A stretch of 64,000 nucleotides of DNA, from positions 1 to 64,000 of the forward strand of contig NZ_BMFU01000010.1 of the NCBI RefSeq assembly GCF_014639235.1, written 5' to 3'. The notes beneath the pieces were generated by a model. That model did no database searches. It was not told the DNA's origin and worked only from the letters and a program-made list of their open reading frames with translations. The position numbers and the translations under genes are program-made. This DNA comes from Paenibacillus silvae (lineage in GTDB: Bacteria; Bacillota; Bacilli; Paenibacillales; Paenibacillaceae). Position 1 is the first letter of the stretch. Each line of letters starts with the position of its first letter. Below, piece after piece: positions 1 to 8,248 of the stretch.

Positions 1-327
<327 letters not shown>

Positions 328-432
328 GTATTGAAAAGAGCGATAAGCTCATTTTGAATCTGACGAGATTATAAATCTCATTGTTGTTCCAGTTTCCATA
401 CAGCCAGATGGCTTGCACCAAAAACCTTCACG

Positions 433-483
433 TTCATTCTGCAAGCAGAATGATTACTCACTCGTTGTTCAGTTTTCAAAGAT
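433..483 (-). promoter_or_regulatory. rRNA leader: boxA-like antitermination site and hairpin
   Basis: Read on the minus strand, TCTTTGAAAACTGAAC at about 466-482 matches the boxA region of Bacillus rRNA leaders, the NusB/S10 antitermination signal. Downstream a perfect inverted repeat CATTCTGC/GCAGAATG (435-452) forms a hairpin, probably for leader processing. Function is inferred from family knowledge. Confidence 0.7.
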
Positions 484-540
484 CAAACATGATTTATTTA
501 CTTCATTCTGTCTCAACCAAGTTTCGGCGGCGACTTGAAT

Positions 541-570
541 AATGTAACATATTTCATTTGTTTTCGTCAA
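541..570 (-). promoter_or_regulatory. rrn promoter P2 (SigA)
   Basis: Minus-strand TTGACG (565-570), an 18-bp spacer and TACATT (541-546). It is the promoter nearer the 16S gene and has the same -10 and spacer as the upstream copy. Confidence 0.75.
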
Positions 571-649
571 GAACTTTTTTAGAAATTCTTTTTGTTCTTC
601 ACTTTCCCTCAAACAAATGGTTGTTTCACTCATTTGGGGAACGAAATAT

Positions 650-679
650 AATGTACCATATTCATCAGACAAGAGTCAA
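650..679 (-). promoter_or_regulatory. rrn promoter P1 (SigA)
   Basis: Minus-strand TTGACT (674-679), an 18-bp spacer and TACATT (650-655). With the P2 site 109 bp downstream it gives the tandem promoter layout typical of Bacillus rrn operons. The rest of the 328-766 gap is AT-rich leader with no credible gene. Confidence 0.75.
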
Positions 680-710
680 CACCAAACTTATAAATTATTA
701 AACAAACAAA

Positions 711-732
711 AAAGGAAGGTTTCCCCTCCTTT
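711..732 (-). terminator. Intrinsic terminator after ygxA
   Basis: Minus-strand hairpin with arms AAAGGAGG/CCTTCCTTT (one bulge) followed by a T-rich run. It separates ygxA from the rrn promoters. Confidence 0.6.
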
Positions 733-766
733 ACACTAGGCATAACACTTTAAATGTTTGAGGATG

Positions 767-1645
767 TCATGCTTCAATCCAATAGCGAATTTCACGCCCT
801 TCCCCTTCAAGAGAGGGCCAACCCGCAGATTCCTTTACAATAGAACGAAGAACCAGTTTACGAAGTACAAGCGGAAGATCCTCTCGCACAAATCTCAGTC
901 GAGGATGATGAACCAGTTCATGAATACTCCACGGTTCTTTCCGGCTTCTGATCACCCGCAGTAGAAGTTCGGAGCATTCCTCCATTTTGGACATAACCGA
1001 AAACTCGCATGCTAGCAAAATCAACTCCACCCGCTGTTCCAGCGTTTCGGAACTTACCGTAAGCTCCTGATAGAGCTTCCACAGTGCACGATCCAACTGC
1101 TGTATATGAGTCCAGACGGCATGATCAGGGTACATGCCTTGCTCAATAAGTACAATTCTGGCCCAGTTCCCCAGAGCCTTAAGCGCATCATAATACGCAT
1201 CCACAACATGGCCCTGCTGCATATGACGCCTGGCTTCAACGTACATTCTCAGAAAACTGGTGAACTCATGAAACAGTTTTTGCTCCCGCAACTCATTGCC
1301 GAATGAAGACAATTCTTCACGCAATTGAGTAATCTGATCATCCGTTTCCCAGATGATTTCCCCTTCAATCAGGCATTGCATGAGATTATAGTGCTCTCCT
1401 GTAACCGCAGTAATCTGCAATTCAGACCAGCTGGCATAGATCAACTGATAACGAAGATCACCGTATCTGTAATGTTCAACAGTTGATGTGGATTGATCTG
1501 TATTGAGGACAATCAATACCAGCAAGTCAAAATCCTGAATCAGGGAGCCGTGGAATCGCTCTCCCGGATGGGAATAAGCGATAGCCCCAACTGCCCCTGT
1601 CTCTTCCGACTGTTCAGACAAAAAAGCAAGGTTCTTTAATTCCAC
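767..1645 (-). CDS. ygxA: Nucleotidyltransferase-like protein YgxA
   Basis: About 292 residues, close to the length of B. subtilis YgxA, which also sits beside an rRNA operon and next to ygzB and perR. The N-terminal part has a nucleotidyltransferase-type motif, GS followed by D-F-D (about residues 33-40), in a hydrophobic strand context. The C-terminal two thirds look helical. Substrate and reaction are unknown. A GTG start at 1645 is chosen because GGAGGGAATC lies directly before it; the ATG at 1675 has no ribosome site. The assignment rests on motif, length and synteny. Confidence 0.8.
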   Translation of the reverse strand: MELKNLAFLSEQSEETGAVGAIAYSHPGERFHGSLIQDFDLLVLIVLNTDQSTSTVEHYRYGDLRYQLIYASWSELQITAVTGEHYNLMQCLIEGEIIWETDDQITQLREELSSFGNELREQKLFHEFTSFLRMYVEARRHMQQGHVVDAYYDALKALGNWARIVLIEQGMYPDHAVWTHIQQLDRALWKLYQELTVSSETLEQRVELILLACEFSVMSKMEECSELLLRVIRSRKEPWSIHELVHHPRLRFVREDLPLVLRKLVLRSIVKESAGWPSLEGEGREIRYWIEA

Positions 1646-1776
1646 GATTCCCTCCATACAATTTATACAATTCATGGCAGAATGGCGCCAAGTCAGTTAT
1701 AATGTAATTCTACATGAAGTACAACGTTTCCTTCTTTTTCGAGTCCAATACTACTCATACGATAGGAGCATTTTTC

Positions 1777-2154
1777 ATGATTTTTAAATCAGCAAAAATT
1801 AATGCTTTTCGCACTTGGGGATTACTCTTAACCATGCTAGGCATGGGCCTAATGATCCTGGGTACAGCCGGAATCGTGTTCTGGGGACACGCCGGAAAAG
1901 TCATCGCAGCTGTAGGACTGGTTATAGGGCTTGTCGCTATGCTTGGCAGTTTAATCATTTATTTCTGGGCCGGAATGCTCTCAACCAGCGCTGTACAGGT
2001 CGATTGCCCTGAATGCGGCAAGCTAACCAAGATGCTGGGCAAGACAGATCGCTGCATGTTTTGTCATACGATCCTTACAATGGACCCAAGCAAAGCCAAT
2101 ACGATGAGTACGCCTATAGAGACGAATGCCCCTCCCGCTGCACCTACCGAATAG
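1777..2154 (+). CDS. ygzB: YgzB-family membrane protein with zinc-ribbon
   Basis: 125 residues. Two hydrophobic segments (about 12-36 and 41-66) are followed by two CxxC pairs (C77/C80 and C93/C96) that probably bind zinc, then a Pro/Ala-rich tail. The start at 1777 follows TAGGAGCA; an in-frame upstream start at 1714 lacks a ribosome site. In Bacillus, YgzB is encoded between perR and ygxA, as here, although a GH18 gene is inserted between it and perR. Function unknown. Confidence 0.8.
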   Translation: MIFKSAKINAFRTWGLLLTMLGMGLMILGTAGIVFWGHAGKVIAAVGLVIGLVAMLGSLIIYFWAGMLSTSAVQVDCPECGKLTKMLGKTDRCMFCHTILTMDPSKANTMSTPIETNAPPAAPTE

Positions 2155-2190
2155 CTTTACAATTACACCTCCCTGCCAATAAAAAATAAA

Positions 2191-2220
2191 GAAGGCCCGG
2201 TATACTCTACCGGACCTTCT
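2191..2220. terminator. Bidirectional terminator between ygzB and the GH18 gene
   Basis: Near-perfect 12-bp stem GAAGGcCCGGTA/TACCGGaCCTTC with a short loop, flanked by A-rich DNA on the left. It sits between two convergent genes. Confidence 0.8.
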
Positions 2221-2263
2221 ACTTGCTAGCGTTGAATAAAATTATAAAAGGATCAGTTCAACA

Positions 2264-3994
2264 TCATTTAGAGTAACCCGCTTGCTTGAGCGTTTCCCAT
2301 GCGGATGCATTGGCAAAGCTTCGGTTCCATGCTGCCACTCCGCCCAGCTTAAGCGAAGCAATCAGCTCTACTCTTGCTTGCAGGGATACCGCATCTTCAA
2401 TCCAGATCTTTTGGACAGCTCCATCTTCCTTGTATTCCACGTAGTTCTGCCCACTTGCCTGGTCAAGCACAAGTTTAAGCTTCTTCTCCTTGATCAGTTC
2501 CTGCACGGTGTTCATTCCGACAGCCTTGGAGGATACTTTAATCTCCCCTTGTTCATTCTCTTTTTCAGTCCAGATGCGTGTGTACAGGGGAACCGCCATA
2601 ACCAGCTTGTCCGCAGGCACCTCATCTTCTTCCAAGATACGCCGCACCGAAGACTCCGTCCATGGAAGCGAGGCTACAGAGCCTGCTTTGGGACTGGCTG
2701 CCCAGTGCTCGTCATATGCCATCACCATCATATAATCAACAAAAGCTCCCAATCCGCGCCGATCCAAAAAGGCAGACCACATTTCACTATTCGATTTTGG
2801 CGTAACATCTACGGATAACATCAGTCCATGAATGCGAGCCATCGCCTTTATTTCACGAACAAACTGGGTCACGTTGGCCCCATCATCGGTATACACATTT
2901 TCAAAATCAATGTTAATGCCATCCAGTCTGTACGTTTGAGCATAGGCCAGCATCTGTTCAATGATATGTGTACGCTTGGCGTAGGTCGAGAGCGCGTCCT
3001 TAGTAATGTCCGGATCAAAGCTGTTATCCATCAGTCCCCATACTTCCATCCCTGAACGATGAGCCCAATTAACGTAAGATTGATCCGCCTTGCTTTTCAC
3101 TGCGCCTTTGCCATCCGTAATATGGAACCATGTCGGGCTTACCACATTGACCCCTGGCATCTTCCCGATTGAGCTTACATCCGGCTGACGATTGTAGACC
3201 GCTTCCCAGACCAGATTGACCGGTTTGTTTTTCCACTTTTTCTCCGCAGCAGTTGGTGTGAACTTCGGGGTGTCCAGCGTTTTTTTCTCACCCAGAACAA
3301 CATAGTCATTATTCACATAACCGGCATACCCGTTATCCATTTGTACAAAGCTTTGATCCTTCCCCGTCTGCCATACGCGTATTCTCGTGTTCTGCTGCAT
3401 ATCGGTGAGAATAGGCGAGGTTTCATCGCCGCGTTTATATAACGGGACTGTTTTATCCTCATCCGACGATCGGGTATCAATCGATGCATATTGTATCGTA
3501 TCTCCACCACGCATCAAAATCACTGCACCTGTGGTGGTATCCTCCTGCACGCTCAGGCCATACACCTCTTTCAGAGGTTGAAGAGGAATATACGCTTCCT
3601 CCCCCTTGACCTCCGGCTTCACTTTCAGCGGATAATCTTGATGATTCAGTTCTGCCTTGGTGCTGTCTTCTTTCATATGAAGCACACGTTGCGGCGAAGC
3701 AATAATGATATCCCCCGAGTCAGGCTCGTATCTGATCCCTGGATCGATCGATTCTTGCAGCACTTTCACCGGAAGTTTAAGCTGATTGCCTGTGCCCAGG
3801 GCTTCCTCATTCATAAGCTGTCCATCTACAAAAATAGGCTGATTTCTTCCGAGCCAATCCGGGTCTTCATAGACCTTGTTCAACCAAAGACTGGTTATAA
3901 GCCAATAGGCACCGCCAGCCACAAGACAAGCTCCGAGTAATCCCGGCCAAAATGAACGTCGTTTACGACGTGTATATTTGCTTTTTCTACCCAA
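2264..3994 (-). CDS. Membrane-anchored glycoside hydrolase family 18 protein with SH3-like domain
   Basis: 576 residues. A very basic N-terminus and one transmembrane segment (about 17-37) anchor it, with the rest outside the cell. Residues 50-165 resemble the copper-amine-oxidase-N/stalk domain of Paenibacillus surface proteins. Residues 180-235 look like a bacterial SH3 domain. From about 255 it is a GH18 barrel with the motif DGINIDFE (358-365), E365 being the expected acid. GH18 relatives such as YaaH/YdhD act on peptidoglycan or spore cortex, so a wall substrate is inferred. The TTG start follows GGAGGTAGTCGT. Confidence 0.85.
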   Translation of the reverse strand: MGRKSKYTRRKRRSFWPGLLGACLVAGGAYWLITSLWLNKVYEDPDWLGRNQPIFVDGQLMNEEALGTGNQLKLPVKVLQESIDPGIRYEPDSGDIIIASPQRVLHMKEDSTKAELNHQDYPLKVKPEVKGEEAYIPLQPLKEVYGLSVQEDTTTGAVILMRGGDTIQYASIDTRSSDEDKTVPLYKRGDETSPILTDMQQNTRIRVWQTGKDQSFVQMDNGYAGYVNNDYVVLGEKKTLDTPKFTPTAAEKKWKNKPVNLVWEAVYNRQPDVSSIGKMPGVNVVSPTWFHITDGKGAVKSKADQSYVNWAHRSGMEVWGLMDNSFDPDITKDALSTYAKRTHIIEQMLAYAQTYRLDGINIDFENVYTDDGANVTQFVREIKAMARIHGLMLSVDVTPKSNSEMWSAFLDRRGLGAFVDYMMVMAYDEHWAASPKAGSVASLPWTESSVRRILEEDEVPADKLVMAVPLYTRIWTEKENEQGEIKVSSKAVGMNTVQELIKEKKLKLVLDQASGQNYVEYKEDGAVQKIWIEDAVSLQARVELIASLKLGGVAAWNRSFANASAWETLKQAGYSK

Positions 3995-4101
3995 ACGACT
4001 ACCTCCGTTAATTCCATCATGATAGTAAAAAATCCATAAAGCGCCATGTTCAAACCATAGTATTGTTCATGTCTCGTTTTAGCTGCCTTTAAAAATAAAA
4101 A

Positions 4102-4132
4102 ACGTGAAGAATCCATACTGAATTCCACACGT
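4102..4132 (-). terminator. Intrinsic terminator after perR
   Basis: Minus-strand stem ACGTG/CACGT extended by GGAAT/ATTC, followed by TTTTTATTTTT. Confidence 0.7.
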
Positions 4133-4150
4133 CAATATTGTAAATCATCT

Positions 4151-4576
4151 CTATTGATCCCTGCAACTTTTGCAAACACCATATACTTCCAATCGGTGAC
4201 CATGCACTTCAAATCCCGTACTTGAAGCAGCTTGAAGCTCAACGCTCTTTAACGAAGGGTAGCTGAAGTCTTCAATCTTGCCGCATTGATCACATATCAC
4301 ATGATAATGATCCGTCACATTGGCATCAAAACGGCTTGAATTATCTCCATAAGTCAGTTCCCGGACCATACCGGCTTCCAGAAACATTTTCAGATTGTTA
4401 TATACGGTCGCCACGCTCATACTCGGAAATTGGGGTTCGAGTGCCCGGTAAATTTCGTCAGCTGTCGGATGCCCCATCGATTCCATTAAATAGTTTAATA
4501 TGGCATGACGCTGGGGTGTAATACGGACACCGGTCGTTTTGAGCTGCTCCAACGCATGTTGGACACGTGTTGCCAT
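4151..4576 (-). CDS. perR: Peroxide-responsive repressor PerR (Fur family)
   Basis: 141 residues. A Fur-type winged helix (TPQRHAIL, SVATVYNNL) precedes the metal-sensing half. All five regulatory-metal ligands of B. subtilis PerR are seen shifted by one: H36, D84, H90, H92 and D103. The structural zinc cysteines are C95, C98, C135 and C138. D84 distinguishes PerR from Fur and Zur, and H36 and H90 are the residues oxidised by peroxide. The ATG at 4576 follows AAGGCGGTGG and aligns with the B. subtilis start. It has its own promoter overlapping the end of the upstream gene. Confidence 0.95.
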   Translation of the reverse strand: MATRVQHALEQLKTTGVRITPQRHAILNYLMESMGHPTADEIYRALEPQFPSMSVATVYNNLKMFLEAGMVRELTYGDNSSRFDANVTDHYHVICDQCGKIEDFSYPSLKSVELQAASSTGFEVHGHRLEVYGVCKSCRDQ

Positions 4577-4602
4577 AAAGCCCACCGCCTTACCTTTCAT
4601 TC

Positions 4603-4653
4603 TGTGGACGCCCTACCCTTCATTGGCTGTGGACGTCTCAACTTTCATTGGCT
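4603..4653 (-). repeat. 25-bp tandem duplication in the perR leader
   Basis: Two adjacent near-identical 25-bp units (4603-4627 and 4628-4652), each containing GTGGACG and TTCATTGGC, lie between the perR promoter and its ribosome site, so they would be transcribed into the 5' UTR. Confidence 0.75.
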
Positions 4654-4673
4654 AGTCGTGTAACCTTGCCAGT

Positions 4674-4711
4674 GTACATTTATTGTACGGCGATTGCAAG
4701 TTTATTGTCAA
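4674..4711 (-). promoter_or_regulatory. perR promoter with overlapping inverted repeat
   Basis: Minus-strand TTGACA (4706-4711), an 18-bp spacer and TACAAT (4682-4687). The inverted repeat GTACA-ATAAA-TGTAC (4674-4688) covers the -10, where a repressor would block transcription. It is not the canonical Per box, so the binding protein is not identified. Confidence 0.65.
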
Positions 4712-6129
4712 CGCGACGATGCGGGGTCATCCGCTGTATCCGGATTGGCATTCGGACCTGAATCCAACGTTTCTTCCCCGTTTACGTTAGTATCCTGCGA
4801 CTCAGTTGAATTATTTTCCAAACCGGGAACTTCTGCATTCCGCTGAACGGTCAGGTCACTGTTACCTTCAATTTTGATCCTGTACTCTCCTTCGCCCAGC
4901 TGCCCTTCGATCGTTTTGTTCTTGACGTTGAATGGCATATCTGTTCGCAAATCTCCGTAACTGCTGGAGCCAGTCAAACTGTAATCACCGCGCTCGGGAA
5001 TCACAATGTTGATTGCGCCAACTGCACTGTACACATCCCAATCTCCCCCGACTTTGGTGGAGACAATATGAATGCTGCCATTTAATGACTGGGCTTTGAC
5101 GCCGAGATTGGCACTGTCCAGCGTAATATTTCCGTTTCGTGTCTCAGCGATAAACTCGCCAAAGGAGTCTGTAATGCTGATGCTTCCGACTTGTGTCGTC
5201 AATTCCACATCTCCCGAAACGCCGCGTGCCTTCATATCCCCCCGATTGCTATCCATATCTACATTGCCTGTTGCGTTGGCTACAATCACGTCCCCGTTCA
5301 GCGTCTTACCCGTAATATCACCGACCGCATTGTTAATACGAATTCTTCCATTGCCCGTCTCTGCCACAATCGTTTTGATCGCCTCAGGACGGTTTAACAA
5401 AATCGCACCGTTGGACGTACGAATATCAAGATTGAATCGACGATCATCTGGAACGGTAATGGTCATATTCATGCGTGGTTGTGTTTTTTCATTGTCACCA
5501 TACGCTTTTCCTGTCGTTTTGATACGAATAACCTTGTCACCTTCGACCTCAACAAAGGATGCCGCTGCTACCGCCTTGGCCTGCACTTCAGATGCCTGAT
5601 CTACCCAGACCACCGTCTTCACCTTGATTTCATCGGTTTCACCGCGCTGCAGTGTGATATCTCCGTTTACCCCCTCAACCACGATATCAGAAGTATCCAT
5701 CCGTACAGGCACGCCAACGACACCTTTATCCTCCATATATCCGGCAGCCTGGCTATAATCCATTGAAGCTGCTCCCAGATTGAGACTTACCCGGTTCCAT
5801 AAATGCATGTAGTGATCCTGCTCGGTCACAATAAATACGGAGGCTGTCAAAATCAAAGAAGACAGAATGCCCTTGGCATCGGGTCTAAAACGTCTTTTTT
5901 GAGGTTCATCTAATGGAGATAGATGTTCCGAATCCCTTCTGCTTCTCCTGCGTGTCCACAGGAACAACAAAATCCACTCTACACCGAAGCTAACCAGTAA
6001 AAATGGCCACCAATCCACGACCTCATATAGGTAGTCTGTTCCCCACCGTTTATCCAAAATGAGCAGTACACCGACCGTTATAATCAAGGCCGCAGCCGTA
6101 TAACGTCCAACCCGGATTTTACGGTTCAT
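4708..6129 (-). CDS. DUF4097-type membrane protein with toastrack beta-helix
   Basis: 473 residues. It has transmembrane segments near 9-27 and 36-53 and another hydrophobic stretch near 88-105. A long region (about 130-430) of short beta repeats rich in NGDI, NGRI and SGDV motifs follows, the DUF4097 (adhesin-like or toastrack) signature. The tail is acidic and Asn-rich. Such proteins often accompany LiaF-like envelope-stress sensors; a surface role is inferred. The ATG at 6129 follows GGAGGGAAAGGA. It is the second gene of a unit with 6155-6751, 25 bp downstream. Confidence 0.7.
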   Translation of the reverse strand: MNRKIRVGRYTAAALIITVGVLLILDKRWGTDYLYEVVDWWPFLLVSFGVEWILLFLWTRRRSRRDSEHLSPLDEPQKRRFRPDAKGILSSLILTASVFIVTEQDHYMHLWNRVSLNLGAASMDYSQAAGYMEDKGVVGVPVRMDTSDIVVEGVNGDITLQRGETDEIKVKTVVWVDQASEVQAKAVAAASFVEVEGDKVIRIKTTGKAYGDNEKTQPRMNMTITVPDDRRFNLDIRTSNGAILLNRPEAIKTIVAETGNGRIRINNAVGDITGKTLNGDVIVANATGNVDMDSNRGDMKARGVSGDVELTTQVGSISITDSFGEFIAETRNGNITLDSANLGVKAQSLNGSIHIVSTKVGGDWDVYSAVGAINIVIPERGDYSLTGSSSYGDLRTDMPFNVKNKTIEGQLGEGEYRIKIEGNSDLTVQRNAEVPGLENNSTESQDTNVNGEETLDSGPNANPDTADDPASSR

Positions 6130-6154
6130 TCCTTTCCCTCCCTGCACGATTACC

Positions 6155-6751
6155 CTATGTTTTCTTCCTGCGCAGCATAGCCCAGATTTCCCGGCCGAAC
6201 AGCAGCAAGCCACCTGCAATCATAAGGACCGCAAAGGAATATGCTCCGTACATTGCGATCAGCTCCTGAAACCAGCGTGGTTTGCGGAAAAACAGCACCA
6301 TCAGCGCTCCACCCGCAATAAGTAAAAGTCCAGACGAAATGCCTCGCTCCCAAACCATCATTCGCTCCCGCTCCGGCCGTTCACCGGACACCGGCTTGTC
6401 CATATTTGCTTGTGTCACAGCACGCCGTCTGCGCATCATGACCCAGTCAGCCGATTGCAGCACGTCATACACATTGTAAAAATAAATGACCGGAATACAA
6501 AGAGCGAGCAGAATTAGCAGCGGCACATTGATCTGTATGCCAATGGACGAGAAATACAGCAAAGCGGATAAATCAAGTAATACAAGCAGTATATAAGTCA
6601 AACCGCGCATGTACAGCCGCAAATAAATATGTCCCAATCCCGGAATGACAGCACCAAGCAGCCCCGCAATGAATTTATGCGTTTTATTTCTCACCTTTTT
6701 GGGTTTCCTAGCCCTTCCCGTTCGCTTGCCGTCTGTTTGCCCTTTCTTCAT
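6155..6751 (-). CDS. Multi-pass membrane protein
   Basis: About 198 residues. A strongly basic N-terminus precedes an AVIPGLGHIYL segment like those of TM2/DUF5683-type membrane proteins. About five hydrophobic segments flank a central basic loop (MMRRRR). The start at 6751 follows AAAGGAGCAGCT. It is co-directional with, and 25 bp upstream of, the DUF4097 gene, which suggests a membrane pair. No specific function can be read from the sequence. Confidence 0.65.
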   Translation of the reverse strand: MKKGQTDGKRTGRARKPKKVRNKTHKFIAGLLGAVIPGLGHIYLRLYMRGLTYILLVLLDLSALLYFSSIGIQINVPLLILLALCIPVIYFYNVYDVLQSADWVMMRRRRAVTQANMDKPVSGERPERERMMVWERGISSGLLLIAGGALMVLFFRKPRWFQELIAMYGAYSFAVLMIAGGLLLFGREIWAMLRRKKT

Positions 6752-6859
6752 AGCTGCTCCTTTCCTCGGAAAATGTTCGCTTCCGCTCATCGTGCATTTG
6801 GTTAGATAGTACCCTAAAGCGCCACAAGAGTAACTGGAAGAAAAATGGATATCGAGAAA

Positions 6860-6890
6860 AACCCTCCGCCATTCCTGCCATTGGAGGGTT
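6860..6890 (-). terminator. Intrinsic terminator after the mgtC-like gene
   Basis: Minus-strand perfect 8-bp stem AACCCTCC/GGAGGGTT followed by TTTCTC. Confidence 0.75.
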
Positions 6891-6900
6891 GAGATTTTCT

Positions 6901-7611
6901 TTATTCAATAGAGACTTTGGTCATGTGTTCCCACTGTCTCAGCTTGGAGACCATTTGGATCGTTTTAAATTCATGCGGCACCTGAACGTGCAGCACAATT
7001 TCTATTTTCGGTTCGACAGGTGTGACCTCTGCAAAAGAAAGATCCTGCTCATTGACCGTAATTTTACGAATCTTAATCTTCTCCTGCTCCATAAAAGACG
7101 ACACCTTCTCTAATGTGCCAGGCTCAGACAACGTATGAAGCGTAATCACATGCAGCTTGTTACCACGTAAATATCTTAGCTCTAGTTTATTAAACACCCA
7201 TAGATTCAGGAGCACAAGCACAGTCGAAACGATGGAGGCAAAAAAGAAACCCGCACCTGCTGCAAGACCAATCGCAGCAACAACCCAGATCGAAGCTGCC
7301 GTTGTAAGTCCAGTAATGGATTTACCTGTGAAAAGTATCGTTCCTGCACCCAGGAAGCCAACGCCGGTGATTACCGCTGTAGCCAGACGAGCCGGGTCGA
7401 TCCTTACGTTTAATTCATGTGCAAAATCCTTAAAACCATAAATAGACAGCATCATAATCAGTGCTGACCCAAGACAAACCAGAATATGCGTTCGAAGTCC
7501 AGCTGCATGATTGGAACGCTCACGTTCCAGTCCGACCAGGCCGCCAAGCAGCATGGCCAACAGTAAACGAAGTAAAATATGCCATTCATCAATAAACCAA
7601 GGACCACTCAA
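6901..7611 (-). CDS. MgtC/SapB family membrane protein
   Basis: 236 residues. The hydrophobic N-terminal half has the family hallmarks LGGLVGLERE (about 21-31), AAGLRTHILVCLGSA and a GVGFLGAGTI segment. The C-terminal part (about 150-236) resembles an ACT-like regulatory domain. Members are linked to magnesium limitation and to F-type ATPase modulation in other bacteria; the role here is not established. The start is TTG after GGGGGGAACTACAACG. No magnesium riboswitch fits in the 32-bp gap to the upstream gene. Confidence 0.88.
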   Translation of the reverse strand: MSGPWFIDEWHILLRLLLAMLLGGLVGLERERSNHAAGLRTHILVCLGSALIMMLSIYGFKDFAHELNVRIDPARLATAVITGVGFLGAGTILFTGKSITGLTTAASIWVVAAIGLAAGAGFFFASIVSTVLVLLNLWVFNKLELRYLRGNKLHVITLHTLSEPGTLEKVSSFMEQEKIKIRKITVNEQDLSFAEVTPVEPKIEIVLHVQVPHEFKTIQMVSKLRQWEHMTKVSIE

Positions 7612-7643
7612 CGTTGTAGTTCCCCCCTAAGTTGTTCACATGC

Positions 7644-8111
7644 TTAAAGCTTATTCTTATGAAATGTCGTTAATTCCACTCCCGGTGCAATCTGTACCGC
7701 TTCCACGGGCTCAAAGCCAAACCGTCTATACAGGTTCACTGCGGGTTGGTTGCGCGTGCCTGTAGACACGATGTAGCGTGGCAGATCCGGATGCTCTGCA
7801 AAAACGTGCTGCATAAGTGAAGCAGCAATGCCTTTACGGAAATGATCGGGATGAACCATCATACGTGTAATGGTCAGTGTGTTTATTTCCTCCTCTGCCA
7901 CAGCGACCGCACCAAGCAGTTCCCCATCTCCGTCGTCCACGCATCCGTAGAAGGTTTCTCCACAGTTCTGCAAGGTTTCCATCGTATCCAGCAAAGGCGG
8001 AATATCCTGAAATCCGATGATCTTTGCTTCCAGTCGGTAAGCCATATGCTGCAGTCTCCACAACTGGCCTAACGTATCTTCATCACGTAAAGACAATGAT
8101 TGAATTCTCAT
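7644..8111 (-). CDS. GNAT family N-acetyltransferase
   Basis: 155 residues. It has the GNAT core with motif A (MVHPDHFRKGIAASLMQHV, about 86-104), which binds acetyl-CoA, followed by the conserved NQPAVNLYRRFGF segment near 120-132. The substrate cannot be inferred. It probably shares a transcript with the mgtC-like gene 32 bp downstream. The ribosome site is GAGGGAGC. Confidence 0.88.
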   Translation of the reverse strand: MRIQSLSLRDEDTLGQLWRLQHMAYRLEAKIIGFQDIPPLLDTMETLQNCGETFYGCVDDGDGELLGAVAVAEEEINTLTITRMMVHPDHFRKGIAASLMQHVFAEHPDLPRYIVSTGTRNQPAVNLYRRFGFEPVEAVQIAPGVELTTFHKNKL

Positions 8112-8196
8112 CGTTAAAGCAGCTCCCTCGTCTCAGGCTGAAAAATCATCGAAACTATATGACACGGTACGTCAGTGTCAGTCTGTTATACAGCAA

Positions 8197-8226
8197 AAAG
8201 AGGCTGTCACAGGGACGAGCCTCTTT
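8197..8226 (-). terminator. Intrinsic terminator after gatB
   Basis: Perfect 9-bp stem AAAGAGGCT/AGCCTCTTT with a 12-nt loop and a T-run on the minus strand. Confidence 0.8.
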
Positions 8227-8248
8227 CTGTCCGGCCTCACCGGAAGGA

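Noticed and set aside
469..672. Open frame of 67 codons on the minus strand in the rRNA leader
   Set aside because: It overlaps the boxA leader and both rrn promoters, has no ribosome site and no recognisable protein features.
7612..7643. Magnesium riboswitch before the mgtC-like gene
   Set aside because: The gap to the upstream gene is only 32 bp, too short for an M-box.
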